Notes: generated from the letters alone by a model not told the origin. A stretch of DNA of 19,381 bases from Pseudomonadota bacterium (GCA_018661145.1 JABJIU010000124.1:1-19381), one strand, 5' to 3'; counted from the stretch's first letter, positions 5,798 to 15,272 are shown. A program made the numbers and translations.

Positions 5798-7470
5798 GCT
5801 GAGGCCGCTTCGGGGGTCAGGCGATTCTGGCGGTCATGACGTTTACGCGCAGCCGCTACGAATTCGGAAAAGAGCGGATGCCCATCACGGGGGGTTGACT
5901 TGAACTCAGGATGAAACTGGCATGCGACAAACCAGGGGTGAGCGGGAATTTCGATCATTTCGACGAGGTCATCCGCCGATCGCCCCGAAACTTGAAGACC
6001 ACTTTCCTCCAAATGCGTGCGATAGCGATTATTCACTTCGTATCGATGCCGATGACGCTCGGAGACCGTCTCCCGGCCGTAAATCCGGGCGCACAACGAA
6101 TTTGGCGTCAGACTCGCTTCCTGCGCCCCGAGGCGCATAGTGCCCCCGAGGTCGTCGCCATCCCCCCGCTCCTTGATCTGACCGTCGCCCTCAGTCCACT
6201 CTGTCACAAGCGCAACGACTGGAAAATCTCCACTGTCAGAAAATTCTGTGCTGTAGGCCCCATCCATGCCGGCGACATGCCGGGCAAACTCGATCACCGC
6301 GATCTGAAGGCCAAGGCAGATCCCAAGATAAGGTACGCCAGATGTTCGGGCAAAATGGACGGCGTGAATCATTCCTTCCGTTCCCCGGACACCAAATCCT
6401 CCCGGGATCAAGATTGCATCAGCGCCAGATAGCGCCGCACTTGCCTCCTCGAACGTGTTCAACTGCTCGGCATCGACGTATTCGACCACCGGGCGAACGC
6501 GATTGCGGATACCGGCATGCACAATGGCCTCCGAAAGGGACTTATACGATTCGGTCAGTGATACATACTTACCGACCATCGCTATGGTGACCTCTGTCTC
6601 CGGCTCGCTCATGATGCTGACCACATTTTCCCACTCACTCAAGTCAGACTCCTTGCCCCCAAGTTCAAGGTGCTTCACAACGGCATCATCAAGACCTTGT
6701 TGGTGGTAACGCTGGGGGATCGAGTAAATGTTCTCTACATCTTCGGCGGAAATGACCGACTTTTCTTCGACGTTTGTGAATAAAGAGATCTTCCGGCGGG
6801 CGTCAGCTGGTAAGGGGTCATGGGCCCGGCATAGCACGATATCGGGCTGAATCCCGATACTGCGTAGCTCCTTCACCGAATGCTGCGTCGGCTTGGTTTT
6901 AATCTCGCCGGCGGTGTGAAGCGCCGGCACGAGGGTCAGATGAAGAAAAATCGTATTCTCGCGGCCCAGTTCAATTCGCATCTGTCGAATTGCTTCCAGA
7001 AACGGTAGGGACTCGATATCACCGACAGTGCCGCCGATCTCGACAAGGCAAACGTCATGACCCTCCCCGGCAACTCCGATCGACTCCTTGATTTCGTTCG
7101 TAATATGGGGGATGACCTGCACAGTGCCGCCAAGAAACTCACCCCGTCGCTCTTTCCGTATTACGCGTTCGTAAATCTGCCCCGTTGTGAAGTTGTTCTT
7201 CTGTCCCATTCTGTTTCGAACAAAGCGCTCGTAGTGACCTAAATCGAGATCAGTTTCAGCGCCATCATCGGTCACAAAAACTTCGCCGTGCTGAAACGGG
7301 CTCATTGTGCCCGGGTCCACGTTGATATATGGGTCGAGTTTGACCAGAGTAACCTTCAGACCCCTTGCTTCAAGGAGCGCGCCAAGCGAGGCAGCGGAAA
7401 GGCCTTTACCGAGGGAGGAGACCACGCCTCCAGTGATGAAGGCGAATTTGGGAGTGGTACCGTCGGACAT
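5794..7470 (-). CDS. pyrG: CTP synthase
   Basis: PyrG aminates UTP to CTP using glutamine and ATP; CTP feeds RNA, phospholipids and CMP-KDO. The 558-residue protein (E. coli 545) has an N-terminal amidoligase domain with GGVVSSLGKGLSAAS (14-28) and a C-terminal class I glutaminase domain. The amidoligase domain also shows DPYINVDPGTMSPFQHGE and DDGAETDLDLGHYERF (about 46-83). The glutaminase domain shows the oxyanion IPGGFGVRG (355-363), nucleophile Cys385 in LGICLGLQ, and the His520/Glu522 pair in FHPEF. It starts at ATG 7470 behind AAGAGAAAAA, a usable ribosome site. A 135-bp leader with a large inverted repeat separates it from tilS; downstream it overlaps kdsA by 4 nt. Confidence 0.99.
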   Translation of the reverse strand: MSDGTTPKFAFITGGVVSSLGKGLSAASLGALLEARGLKVTLVKLDPYINVDPGTMSPFQHGEVFVTDDGAETDLDLGHYERFVRNRMGQKNNFTTGQIYERVIRKERRGEFLGGTVQVIPHITNEIKESIGVAGEGHDVCLVEIGGTVGDIESLPFLEAIRQMRIELGRENTIFLHLTLVPALHTAGEIKTKPTQHSVKELRSIGIQPDIVLCRAHDPLPADARRKISLFTNVEEKSVISAEDVENIYSIPQRYHQQGLDDAVVKHLELGGKESDLSEWENVVSIMSEPETEVTIAMVGKYVSLTESYKSLSEAIVHAGIRNRVRPVVEYVDAEQLNTFEEASAALSGADAILIPGGFGVRGTEGMIHAVHFARTSGVPYLGICLGLQIAVIEFARHVAGMDGAYSTEFSDSGDFPVVALVTEWTEGDGQIKERGDGDDLGGTMRLGAQEASLTPNSLCARIYGRETVSERHRHRYEVNNRYRTHLEESGLQVSGRSADDLVEMIEIPAHPWFVACQFHPEFKSTPRDGHPLFSEFVAAARKRHDRQNRLTPEAASA

Positions 7471-7498
7471 TTTTTCTCTTGATCTGGTGTGATCTAAG

Positions 7499-7544
7499 CG
7501 GGCGAGAACTGGTGAGGAAGCATTTAAGTCTGCTATCTCGCCCG
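7499..7544 (-). promoter_or_regulatory. Large inverted repeat in the pyrG leader
   Basis: Within the 135-bp tilS-pyrG gap, cgggcgaga (7499-7507) is the exact reverse complement of tctcgcccg (7536-7544), giving a perfect 9-bp GC-rich stem. Inside its 28-nt loop, agca (7519-7522) and tgct (7531-7534) can form a second small stem. The structure ends about 28 nt before the pyrG ATG. No T-run follows the stem in either direction, so it is not a standard intrinsic terminator. It could be an operator or a leader structure affecting pyrG, or a chance repeat. I found no convincing -35/-10 pair in the rest of the gap. Confidence 0.35.
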
Positions 7545-7605
7545 TAACACCCGACGGCTGGTTAGGATATCAGACCCACCTCTTGGATACAATTGGAGCG
7601 GTGCA

Positions 7606-9039
7606 TTAATCGCTCGGTTTTCTCAGATCGCGTAAGTGTATTTCAAGGCCTACCTCCCCGGCCCCCGCTCGGCAGGATTCCTCGATTACAACCTGCGGCA
7701 TACAAGCGAACTGGCCGTTGATAAAAATTAGCGGAATCCGTTCTCGCTCCCAGGGCGGCATAGAAAGCTCCTGAAGAATTTTCCGCAGTGCGTGGCGATG
7801 TGGACCCCGTCCCTGGAGCGTCACTCTCGTACTCCCCCGGCGCCATCGCAACTCGACGACACCGTCGTCAAGCAATGATGCGCGTAACCCCGACGCCATC
7901 TTTCTTTCAGGAATAAGTTCAATATCCGGGCCGTGAATGTTCACTGAAGTGCCGTCCCATAACTGGCTCTCCGGCACGCCGGTGTCGTCACGACCAGGGA
8001 GTGGAACCAGAAACAGTCCTTCACGGTACTCCCGGAAGACCACTGGACCCAGTCTCAACGAGGGAGAGGACTCCGGCCCTGCCGTTTCCAACTGGCGAAT
8101 GAACTCCCCTAGCGCCCGCTCTGAAGGCGTCTGGAGAGTGCAGGTCCTCATCCAAAACCGAAGAACGTTCAATAACCTCATTCGGCCCAGTTTAAAAAGC
8201 GCGGGAATTGAGGCCGCCCCAAGATCGGAGAGATAACAATGCGGACGAACGAGCGCACAACGCGCCAAATCATCAGCTGCGACCTCATCCAATAGCATTT
8301 GTGTGCCTTGCGAGTGCTCAGCCGCCCGAGCCAGAATCTGTGTCGTCTCCGGCCAACGGGACTTCAGCCTAGGGAGGATAGTATGGCGAAGGAAATTTCG
8401 ATCAAACGCGATGTTGCTGTTCGAAGGATCGTCCAGCACCTGAAGGTTCTTATCTGACACCCACTGCGCCAGACTGTTCCGAGAAATACCTAAAAAGGGT
8501 CGGAGAACTTGCAGTCTGTTCAGGCTTTGCTGAGGACGCATCGCGCCCAATCCATTGATGGAAGATCCACGCATCAGACGAAGGATAAAGGTTTCGGCTT
8601 GATCATCGAGGTGATGCCCAGTCAAAAGCACGTCTTCCGGATCCACCATCTCCGAAAACCAGTGATACCTAGCGGCTCTTGCCCTGGCTTCTCTGGAGGA
8701 TTCCGTGAAATCTGCGCTTCCAGATTCCAGAGCAAGATTGGAACCGAGTTGGATCGTCTCACACGGGACGGTCAACGCTCGCGCAACCGATTCACAATGT
8801 ACCGCCCAGTCCTCTGATTTCTCGTTCCACCCGTGATTAACGTGGAGGGCTCTGAGGGATAAACCCATCCAGGGGCGCAACGATGCAGCGACAGAAAGCA
8901 GCGCGGTTGAGTCGAGTCCTCCACTGAACGCAATATTGATCAGCCGGTCTTTATACGGATAAACTGCATTCGAGACCGATCGCTGAAGGGCGTCGAGCTC
9001 AACAGGCAGAGAATCAGGATCCGTCCCGGAACCGTCCAA
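7606..9039 (-). CDS. tilS: tRNA(Ile)-lysidine synthase TilS
   Basis: TilS attaches lysine to the wobble cytidine of the tRNA(Ile) CAU anticodon using ATP, changing it to decode AUA. The N-terminal PP-loop AFSGGLDSTALL (37-48) is the ATP site of this N-type ATP pyrophosphatase family. LHVNHGW and GHHLDDQAETFILRLMRG match TilS blocks downstream. The C-terminal domain shows the typical ALRKILQELSMPPWERERIPLIF. At 477 residues it is somewhat longer than E. coli TilS (432). The apparent start is TTG at 9039, with GAGG ten nt upstream, and it overlaps the 3' end of accA by 26 nt. I found no in-frame ATG between it and the PP-loop, so TTG seems real. Position after accA matches the Pseudomonas-type order. 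Confidence 0.96.
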   Translation of the reverse strand: MDGSGTDPDSLPVELDALQRSVSNAVYPYKDRLINIAFSGGLDSTALLSVAASLRPWMGLSLRALHVNHGWNEKSEDWAVHCESVARALTVPCETIQLGSNLALESGSADFTESSREARARAARYHWFSEMVDPEDVLLTGHHLDDQAETFILRLMRGSSINGLGAMRPQQSLNRLQVLRPFLGISRNSLAQWVSDKNLQVLDDPSNSNIAFDRNFLRHTILPRLKSRWPETTQILARAAEHSQGTQMLLDEVAADDLARCALVRPHCYLSDLGAASIPALFKLGRMRLLNVLRFWMRTCTLQTPSERALGEFIRQLETAGPESSPSLRLGPVVFREYREGLFLVPLPGRDDTGVPESQLWDGTSVNIHGPDIELIPERKMASGLRASLLDDGVVELRWRRGSTRVTLQGRGPHRHALRKILQELSMPPWERERIPLIFINGQFACMPQVVIEESCRAGAGEVGLEIHLRDLRKPSD

Positions 9040-9973
9040 AGGAACGAAGCCTCTTCTCGCGCTTGATCAATAGTTCCTCCGTGCTGAGCGAGCGCAATGC
9101 ATCAAGCTGCTCACGAAGTGCATCAATGAGGTGGTCCGCCATCTGTTCTGGGTTTCGGTGAGCTCCCCCAAGGGGTTCCGTCACTATCTCGTCGACCAGC
9201 CCGTTCTCTTTGAGACTGTCAGAAGTGATCTTCATGGCGGTAGCCGCCGCCTGCGCTTTTTCCGAGCTCTTCCACAGAATGGATGCACAACCTTCGGGGC
9301 TGATCACGGAATAAGTCGAATACTGAAGCATCACCAGCCGGTCGCATACACCAATAGCCAACGCCCCACCAGACCCGCCTTCTCCAATCACCACGGAGAT
9401 AATCGGAACTGCAAGGCCCACCATCAGCGAGATACTCTGGGCAATAGCTTCACTCTGACCGCGTTCTTCTGCTCCAATCCCGGGGTAGGCCCCGGGGGTG
9501 TCGATCAAGGTCACCACGGGAAGACCAAAACGCTCCGCCGTACGCATCAATCGTTGAGCCTTGCGGTACCCTTCCGGACTAGGCATGCCAAAATTCCTTC
9601 GAACTTTCTCCTTGGTATCGCGACCTTTCTGTTGTCCAATCACCATCACGCCCTGGCCTGCCAACCGGGCAAGCCCGCCGACGATAGCGGGATCGTCCCG
9701 GTACATCCGATCTCCCGAGAGCTCTTGAAAATGGGTAAAGACGCGCCCAATGTAGTCTATCGTGTGCGGCCGTTGGGGATGGCGGGCCAACTGCGTGATC
9801 TGCCAGGCATCGAGCGACGCGAAAATGTCACGGGTTAGCTTTCGGCTTTTCTCTTGAAGACGCTCAATTTCGCGCTGGAGATCTAACTCCCCGTCACCGT
9901 CTACGCGGCGAAGTTCCTCGATCTTTGCCTCAAGATCTACGATCGGCTGTTCGAAATCTAGAGAACTAGTCAT
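9014..9973 (-). CDS. accA: Acetyl-CoA carboxylase carboxyltransferase subunit alpha
   Basis: This is the alpha half of the carboxyltransferase which, with AccD, moves the carboxyl group from biotinyl-AccB to acetyl-CoA, making malonyl-CoA for fatty-acid synthesis. At 319 residues it has the same length as E. coli AccA. An N-terminal helical segment with heptad-like charge pattern (about 10-50) precedes the crotonase-like core. Visible blocks are RPHTIDYI (68-75), ELSGDR, IGQQKGRDTKE, LIDTPGAYPGIGAEERGQ (156-173) and the glycine-rich GEGGSGGALAIG (197-208). SPEGCASILWKS follows. The ATG at 9973 has GGGGAG about 14 nt upstream. It lies 45 nt after the dnaE stop, and its end overlaps the start of tilS. 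Confidence 0.99.
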   Translation of the reverse strand: MTSSLDFEQPIVDLEAKIEELRRVDGDGELDLQREIERLQEKSRKLTRDIFASLDAWQITQLARHPQRPHTIDYIGRVFTHFQELSGDRMYRDDPAIVGGLARLAGQGVMVIGQQKGRDTKEKVRRNFGMPSPEGYRKAQRLMRTAERFGLPVVTLIDTPGAYPGIGAEERGQSEAIAQSISLMVGLAVPIISVVIGEGGSGGALAIGVCDRLVMLQYSTYSVISPEGCASILWKSSEKAQAAATAMKITSDSLKENGLVDEIVTEPLGGAHRNPEQMADHLIDALREQLDALRSLSTEELLIKREKRLRSFGRFRDGS

Positions 9974-10018
9974 ACAGTCGTATTCTACTCCCCGCCAAGC
10001 AGAGGCAGGATCGGTGTA

Positions 10019-13000
10019 CTAAGCGGCCTTGTTGCTTCGTGACGGTGCGCGATCGCCGGGTCCCGAGAAGTCAAACCCGATACCTTCTTCTCCAGCAAAT
10101 ACCGCCAGGCTGTCGAATAGCTCTGACTCGGGACGGAGGCGCCATTGGTCTCCGAGTCGGATAGAGATGCTGTCTCCGTCCCGATTTTGGTAATTGACCG
10201 CCACGTGGGTATTCCCCGGTGTGTAATAGCGAAGCAGATCCTTGAGTTCGTCTGCGGCCGAAGCCGCGTTGGAGTTATTGGGAAGAGTGATCGTGAGCTC
10301 GAAGAGCTTTTCCGAACGGAAATCGTCTAGCGTCCATATCTGGTCCGCTTTCAAGGCAAGGAGCCCCGACCGATCATCGACCCCGGTAGTGCCGCGGACC
10401 AAGACCAACCCATTGTGATTCAACGAGTTCCGGCGTTCGGAAAACAGTGTTGGCGAAATACTGATTTCCGCAAGATGAGCACCGTCGTCGAGCCGGAAAA
10501 ATGCAACGGTTTCGCCCTTGCGATTCTGAAACGTACGTAAATCCTGGATCAGTCCGGCCAACGTTGCATTTTTCTCCGCTTGGATGCCCGCTTTTGAAAT
10601 AGCGACTACCCCGATGGCTTGCAATTCGGGCTTGTGATATTCAATCGGGTGACAGGTCAGATAGAAACCCAGACTGGACCGCTCCATTTCGAGGCGTTTT
10701 CGGTCGGACCAGTAATGGCCGGATGGTGTGGCGAGCACGACGTCGTCAACGGAGGGCAGACCGAACATATCGTTTTGTCCTGAAGAAAGATCGTTACTAT
10801 GCTGACCCGCCGCGCCCAATGCCTGTGGTAGCTGGAAGTCAAGATGTGCCCGCGCAGCACCAAGTGAATCCAATGCTCCAGCCCGGATCAGGGCCTCCAA
10901 GGTCCTTCGGTTAACTTTGTGAGAATCGACGCGACGGCACAACGACAATAGATCACCAAAGTCGCCATTGCTCACTCGATCTTTGAGGACGTCTTCGAGG
11001 GCCTTTTCCCCCACTCCTTTTACGGCGCCAAGACCGTAAACGATAGAACCATTGTCTGCGACCGAGAACTTCGTCTCGCCCCGATTGATGTCCGGTGGTG
11101 AGATAGTCAGCCCCATTGACTTTGCTTCCCTTACGAGCACTACAACCTTGTCGGTATGCTCCATGTCCGCCGAGAGCGCTGCAGACATGAATTCAGCCGG
11201 GTAGAAAGTTTTCAGCCAGGCGGTCTGGTAGCTGAGTAGCGCGTAGGCGGCTGAGTGTGATTTATTGAAGCCATAGCCCGCGAACTTCTCGATCAGGTCG
11301 AAGATGTGGGCAGCACTCGCCTCCTTGATTCCGCGTTCGATTGACCCGTCGATAAAGATCTGCCTTTGCCGTTCCATTTCTTCAGGCTTTTTCTTCCCCA
11401 TTGCCCGACGTAGCAAATCAGCAGATCCGAGACTGAACCCAGCCAATTGCTGCGCGATCTCCATTACCTGCTCCTGGTAAAGAATGACCCCGTAGGTTGG
11501 TTCCAGTATCGATCTGATGCTGTCATGCAAATAGACCACCGGCTCCCGCCCATGTTTCCGATTGATAAAGTCATCCACCATCCCCGATTGCAACGGACCT
11601 GGCCGAAACAGGGCAACCAGCGCGACTAATTCCTCGAAATGATCCGGCTGCAGACGCTGGATAAGTTCCTGCATCCCACGAGACTCCAGCTGGAACAGCG
11701 CGGTGGTCCGTCCGGTGCAGATCAAGCGATAAACCTCGGGGTCATCCGGTGGGAGTTGTTCAAGATCCACTGGGGACTGTCCGTTTTTTTCGCGGGCGTC
11801 GTTCGCCAGCGCAGTCGCCCAGTTAAGAACCGTCAGAGTTCGCAATCCAAGAAAATCGAACTTGACCAATCCAATCGCTTCAAGATCGTCCTTATCAAAC
11901 TGTGTGACCGCCTGGGTCATCCCAGGCTCCCAATACAACGGAGAAAATTCCGCAATGGGTTCCGGCGCGATCACCAAGCCGCCGGCATGTTTGCCGGCGT
12001 TTCGGGGTATCCCTTCGAGGCGACGGCCGTTGTCGATAAGTTGGGTAACCTCGGCTTCGTTTCGGTATCGGCGCCGCAGTTCATCATCCTGTTCCAATGC
12101 CTTCTCGAGCGTCATGCCGACCTCAAACGGCACAAGCTTTGCCAACGTGTCACAAAAGCCGTACGGCATCCCCATGACCCGCCCGACATCTCGCACCACG
12201 GCCCGTGCGGCCAACGTGTTGTAGGTGATAATCTGCGCTACCTTTTCCGCACCGTACCGCTCGCTGACGTATTCGATCACCCGGTCGCGTCCGACCATAC
12301 AGAAGTCGATATCAAAATCCGGCAAAGAGACTCTCTCTGGATTCAGGAAGCGCTCGAACAGTAAGCCGTACCTGATAGGATCAACCCGGGTGATACCCAG
12401 CGACAATGCCACCAGCGAACCAGCCCCTGACCCCCTACCGGGGCCCACCGGAACTCCGTTATCACGCGCCCATTGCACGAAATCGGCGACGATCAGGAAG
12501 TACCCGGCAAAACCCATCCTGTTGATGGTTTCGATTTCCGAGGCAAGTCGATCCTGATAAACCGAGGGGTCAATCCCGCTTACTCGGTCTTGGTAGGAAC
12601 GAAATCCTTCGTGCGCTTGTGTCTCAAGCGTCTGCTCAGCGCTACGGCCATCGTCAGCCTGGAATCTGGGCATGTGGGTGGTGTCGAAGTCGATAAACAC
12701 ATTACACCGGCGGGCAATCTGGACCGTATTCTCCAGTGCGCTCGGTATGTCTGAAAAGAGTTTGGCCATCTCGGATGGCGTTCTCAGGTATTGCTGTGCG
12801 GTAAACGCCCTCGGTCGGCGCGGATCATCCAGAACCCGGCCCTGATGGATGCAGGTCCGGATTTCATGCGCCTCAAAATCCGAGCGCGCAAGAAAGCGTA
12901 TCGCGTTAGTCGCGACCAGCGGCACACCCTCCCGGTTCGCGAGATCGAGCGCCCTGGCTTCGTAGTCCTTTTCGCCGGTGCGCTCGGTCCGACTCAACTC

Positions 13001-13522
13001 GATAAAGAAGTTTTCTCCAAAGATATTTTGGTATTGGCGTAATAACTCGGTCGCCTCCCCGATCAGCCCGGACCGCAGGCACCGCCCGATATCACCGTCC
13101 ATACCCCCGGACAGTCCGATTATGTCTGCCCCAAAATCAGCGAGTCGAGTCCGGTCGATCGAAAGGGCTTGGGTAGACCGTGGTTGGATATAGATCTCGG
13201 TCAAGAGATGACTGAGTGCCCGCAAACCTTTATTGTTACGACAGAGCAGAGTAATCTGTCCGGATGACTTCTCTTGTTTGCTACCAGTGACGTCAAGCTG
13301 GACCCCGAATAGGGGTTTAACCCCCGCTTCCAGACAGGCGCGATAGAACTTCACCGTCGCGTAAAGGTTGGAAACATCGGTCATCGCCACAGCGGGCATT
13401 CCAGCTTCACGGACCGCTTGGGCCAGTTCCCGAATCCGGCAAATCCCGTCGACCAGGGAATATTCCGTATGGACGTTCAGGTGTACGAACGGTGGGGTCG
13501 AATCCAACGCGGTTCCCTTCAT
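10019..13522 (-). CDS. dnaE: DNA polymerase III alpha subunit DnaE
   Basis: This is the catalytic subunit of the replicative polymerase. At 1167 residues it is close to E. coli DnaE (1160). The N-terminal PHP domain opens with FVHLNVHTEYSLVDG (12-26). The polymerase core shows GPGRGSGAGSLVA (360-372), the catalytic aspartates Asp402 and Asp404 in PDFDIDF, and Asp556 in KFDFLGLRTLT. Further on are YQEQVMEIAQQLAGFS (682-697) and LLRRAMGKKK. A helix-hairpin-helix segment GLGAVKGVGEKAL lies at about 830-842, and QNDMF (916-920) fits the internal clamp-binding motif (QADMF in E. coli). An OB-fold occupies about 986-1065. No proofreading exonuclease domain is present, as expected for DnaE1. The ATG overlaps the rnhB stop (ATGA), implying coupled translation. 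Confidence 0.99.
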   Translation of the reverse strand: MKGTALDSTPPFVHLNVHTEYSLVDGICRIRELAQAVREAGMPAVAMTDVSNLYATVKFYRACLEAGVKPLFGVQLDVTGSKQEKSSGQITLLCRNNKGLRALSHLLTEIYIQPRSTQALSIDRTRLADFGADIIGLSGGMDGDIGRCLRSGLIGEATELLRQYQNIFGENFFIELSRTERTGEKDYEARALDLANREGVPLVATNAIRFLARSDFEAHEIRTCIHQGRVLDDPRRPRAFTAQQYLRTPSEMAKLFSDIPSALENTVQIARRCNVFIDFDTTHMPRFQADDGRSAEQTLETQAHEGFRSYQDRVSGIDPSVYQDRLASEIETINRMGFAGYFLIVADFVQWARDNGVPVGPGRGSGAGSLVALSLGITRVDPIRYGLLFERFLNPERVSLPDFDIDFCMVGRDRVIEYVSERYGAEKVAQIITYNTLAARAVVRDVGRVMGMPYGFCDTLAKLVPFEVGMTLEKALEQDDELRRRYRNEAEVTQLIDNGRRLEGIPRNAGKHAGGLVIAPEPIAEFSPLYWEPGMTQAVTQFDKDDLEAIGLVKFDFLGLRTLTVLNWATALANDAREKNGQSPVDLEQLPPDDPEVYRLICTGRTTALFQLESRGMQELIQRLQPDHFEELVALVALFRPGPLQSGMVDDFINRKHGREPVVYLHDSIRSILEPTYGVILYQEQVMEIAQQLAGFSLGSADLLRRAMGKKKPEEMERQRQIFIDGSIERGIKEASAAHIFDLIEKFAGYGFNKSHSAAYALLSYQTAWLKTFYPAEFMSAALSADMEHTDKVVVLVREAKSMGLTISPPDINRGETKFSVADNGSIVYGLGAVKGVGEKALEDVLKDRVSNGDFGDLLSLCRRVDSHKVNRRTLEALIRAGALDSLGAARAHLDFQLPQALGAAGQHSNDLSSGQNDMFGLPSVDDVVLATPSGHYWSDRKRLEMERSSLGFYLTCHPIEYHKPELQAIGVVAISKAGIQAEKNATLAGLIQDLRTFQNRKGETVAFFRLDDGAHLAEISISPTLFSERRNSLNHNGLVLVRGTTGVDDRSGLLALKADQIWTLDDFRSEKLFELTITLPNNSNAASAADELKDLLRYYTPGNTHVAVNYQNRDGDSISIRLGDQWRLRPESELFDSLAVFAGEEGIGFDFSGPGDRAPSRSNKAA

Positions 13523-14121
13523 GCGGGATTTGCCTTGGATTCAGTTCCTAGAACCTGGGCGACAGGGCTAAACGACCGGCGGTGTTCCGGAGAGGGCCCG
13601 AAGCTTTTTAGGGCATCAAGATGCATGGCAGTAGGATACCCTTTGTGTTGGGAAAATCCATATTGTGGATACTTCCGGCCCAAACAAATCATGTAATGGT
13701 CGCGAAACACTTTGGCCAAGATCGAGGCCGCCGAAACTGGGGACTCAGTCGCATCGGCCCGAACCAGCGCTTTCCCGGGGTAAGGTACATCTGGAAGGAA
13801 ACGTCCATCCACCACCACGAAGTCCGGGCACGGGTGCAGGCCGAGCACCGCACGGCGCATCGCAATAAGGGTGGCTTGATGAATGTTATGTTTGTCAATC
13901 TCCCGGACGGACGCAGCACCTATTGACCAGGCGAGCGCATTGCTCCGGATCAGCCGGTTGGCCTGCTCTCTTCTACGGGAGGAGAGTGTTTTTGAGTCCG
14001 CGATGAGGTCCCCGTGGTAACTCGGGGGTAAAACTACAGCCGCGGCCACAACCGGTCCTGCTAATGGACCCCGCCCTGCTTCGTCCACTCCGGCAACAAG
14101 GGACTGACTTATCCGGGTCAT
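13519..14121 (-). CDS. rnhB: Ribonuclease HII
   Basis: RnhB cleaves the RNA strand of RNA-DNA hybrids and starts removal of single ribonucleotides misincorporated into DNA. The 200-residue protein carries the family opening AGVDEAGRGPLAGPVVAAAV (10-29) with acidic residues Asp13 and Glu14. Asp105 (VVDGRF) and Asp123 (RADATESPVSAASILAKVFRD) complete the DEDD catalytic set. The conserved YPQYGFSQHKGYPTAMH (151-167) follows. It is embedded by ATGA overlaps on both sides, with lpxB upstream and dnaE downstream. That matches the widely conserved lpxB-rnhB-dnaE order and suggests a single transcript. Confidence 0.98.
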   Translation of the reverse strand: MTRISQSLVAGVDEAGRGPLAGPVVAAAVVLPPSYHGDLIADSKTLSSRRREQANRLIRSNALAWSIGAASVREIDKHNIHQATLIAMRRAVLGLHPCPDFVVVDGRFLPDVPYPGKALVRADATESPVSAASILAKVFRDHYMICLGRKYPQYGFSQHKGYPTAMHLDALKSFGPSPEHRRSFSPVAQVLGTESKANPA

Positions 14122-15263
14122 CGGCGTCGGGCCAACTGTAAGATAGCGTCGACAATTCTGGCGTTGGTGTCAAGATTAAGATCCTGTTGGATTAAGGAGA
14201 GCCCCTTGCGCATTTTCTGGGTAGCGACGTCGTCGTCCAGCAGTCGCTCGACAGCCGGGACCAGGTTTGCTTCGTTTACCTCTTGCTGCAGGAACTCCGG
14301 CACGAGAGGGATTGGCATCAGGTGATTAGGCATAGATACCGTCCGCGTGGAAGCCAAAGTGGAGGCGATCCGGTAGGAAAGGTTGGATACACGATATGCG
14401 ACGACCATGGGACACCCCACCAACGCCGCCTCCAGCGCCGCGGTTCCAGATGCCAGAAGCGCCCCATCGCTCGCGGCAAGACAAACACGGGCCCGGCCAT
14501 CATGCAGTGTTACCCGGTCTGCGAATCCCTCTAGGGAGACCAAATCGAGGAACTGCTGTCGAACACGGTTACTCGCGAAAGGAATCAGGAAGTGCAGGTC
14601 CGGCTTCCTCTCAGCGAGCACTCGCATGCAGCCCGCGAAAGTGGCCGCGAGATGACGAATTTCGGACTCACGACTTCCAGGAAGGATAGAGACGACCCGG
14701 GCGGAAGACGAGATTCCAAGTTCCCCTCGGGCGGACGTTTTCGTTATCCCCGCTGTCTCCTGCGCCGCGGGATGACCGACAAAGGTAGCGGGGACGCCCC
14801 GCTCCTCATAAAAGCCCTCTTCGAATGGAAAGAGCACCAGAATTCGATCGACCGCGCGGCGAATCTTAGCGACACGATAACTTCGCCAGGCCCATACTGT
14901 GGGGCTGACCAGGTGAAGGACGGGGATTCCGCTAAGCCGGAGTCGGCGTTCCAGGGTCAGGTTGAAGTCTGGGGAATCAATACCCAAGAAGAGATCCGGG
15001 GGGTCGGACCGAAAATCACGGAGTAATTGCCTTCGCACCCGGAGAGCACTCGGCAGCTTGCGGATCAAGTCTTCAACGGCCATGACGGAAAGATCATGGA
15101 TATCGCAAGCCGACTCCAGTCCAAGATTTGCCAACTCCGGACCGCCAATCCCCCGCAACTCCAAGGAAGTTAAACGAGCCTTGAGCGCGGATATCACTCC
15201 TCCGCCGAGTCGATCTCCGGAGGGCTCAGCCGCGACTACTCCGAGTCGAAAGGTTGGCGCCAA
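14118..15263 (-). CDS. lpxB: Lipid-A-disaccharide synthase LpxB
   Basis: LpxB is a peripheral inner-membrane glycosyltransferase (GT19) that joins 2,3-diacylglucosamine-1-phosphate to its UDP form, making the lipid A disaccharide. The 381-residue protein (E. coli 382) shows VVAAEPSGDRLGG (9-21), LSVMAVEDLIRKLP, GIDSPDFN (94-101, with the conserved aspartate equivalent to E. coli Asp98), SPTVWAWR, LPFEE-like LFPFEEGFYEE, FVGHP and SILPGSRESEI. VSMPNHL appears near the C-terminus. The start is TTG at 15263 with GAGG well placed about 8 nt upstream. The lpxA stop lies in the same frame just above it, so no earlier start is possible. It is 9 nt from lpxA and overlaps rnhB by 4 nt. Confidence 0.98.
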   Translation of the reverse strand: MAPTFRLGVVAAEPSGDRLGGGVISALKARLTSLELRGIGGPELANLGLESACDIHDLSVMAVEDLIRKLPSALRVRRQLLRDFRSDPPDLFLGIDSPDFNLTLERRLRLSGIPVLHLVSPTVWAWRSYRVAKIRRAVDRILVLFPFEEGFYEERGVPATFVGHPAAQETAGITKTSARGELGISSSARVVSILPGSRESEIRHLAATFAGCMRVLAERKPDLHFLIPFASNRVRQQFLDLVSLEGFADRVTLHDGRARVCLAASDGALLASGTAALEAALVGCPMVVAYRVSNLSYRIASTLASTRTVSMPNHLMPIPLVPEFLQQEVNEANLVPAVERLLDDDVATQKMRKGLSLIQQDLNLDTNARIVDAILQLARRR

Positions 15264-15272
15264 CTGTGAACC

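Noticed and set aside
9131..9838. 235-codon plus-strand ORF antisense to accA
   Set aside because: It lies wholly inside accA, has no recognisable domain, and is His/Arg/Ser-rich as expected of a shadow reading.
11639..12364. 241-codon plus-strand ORF antisense to dnaE
   Set aside because: It lies wholly inside the strongly supported dnaE gene, resembles no family I recognise, and is explained by the codon bias of the opposite strand.
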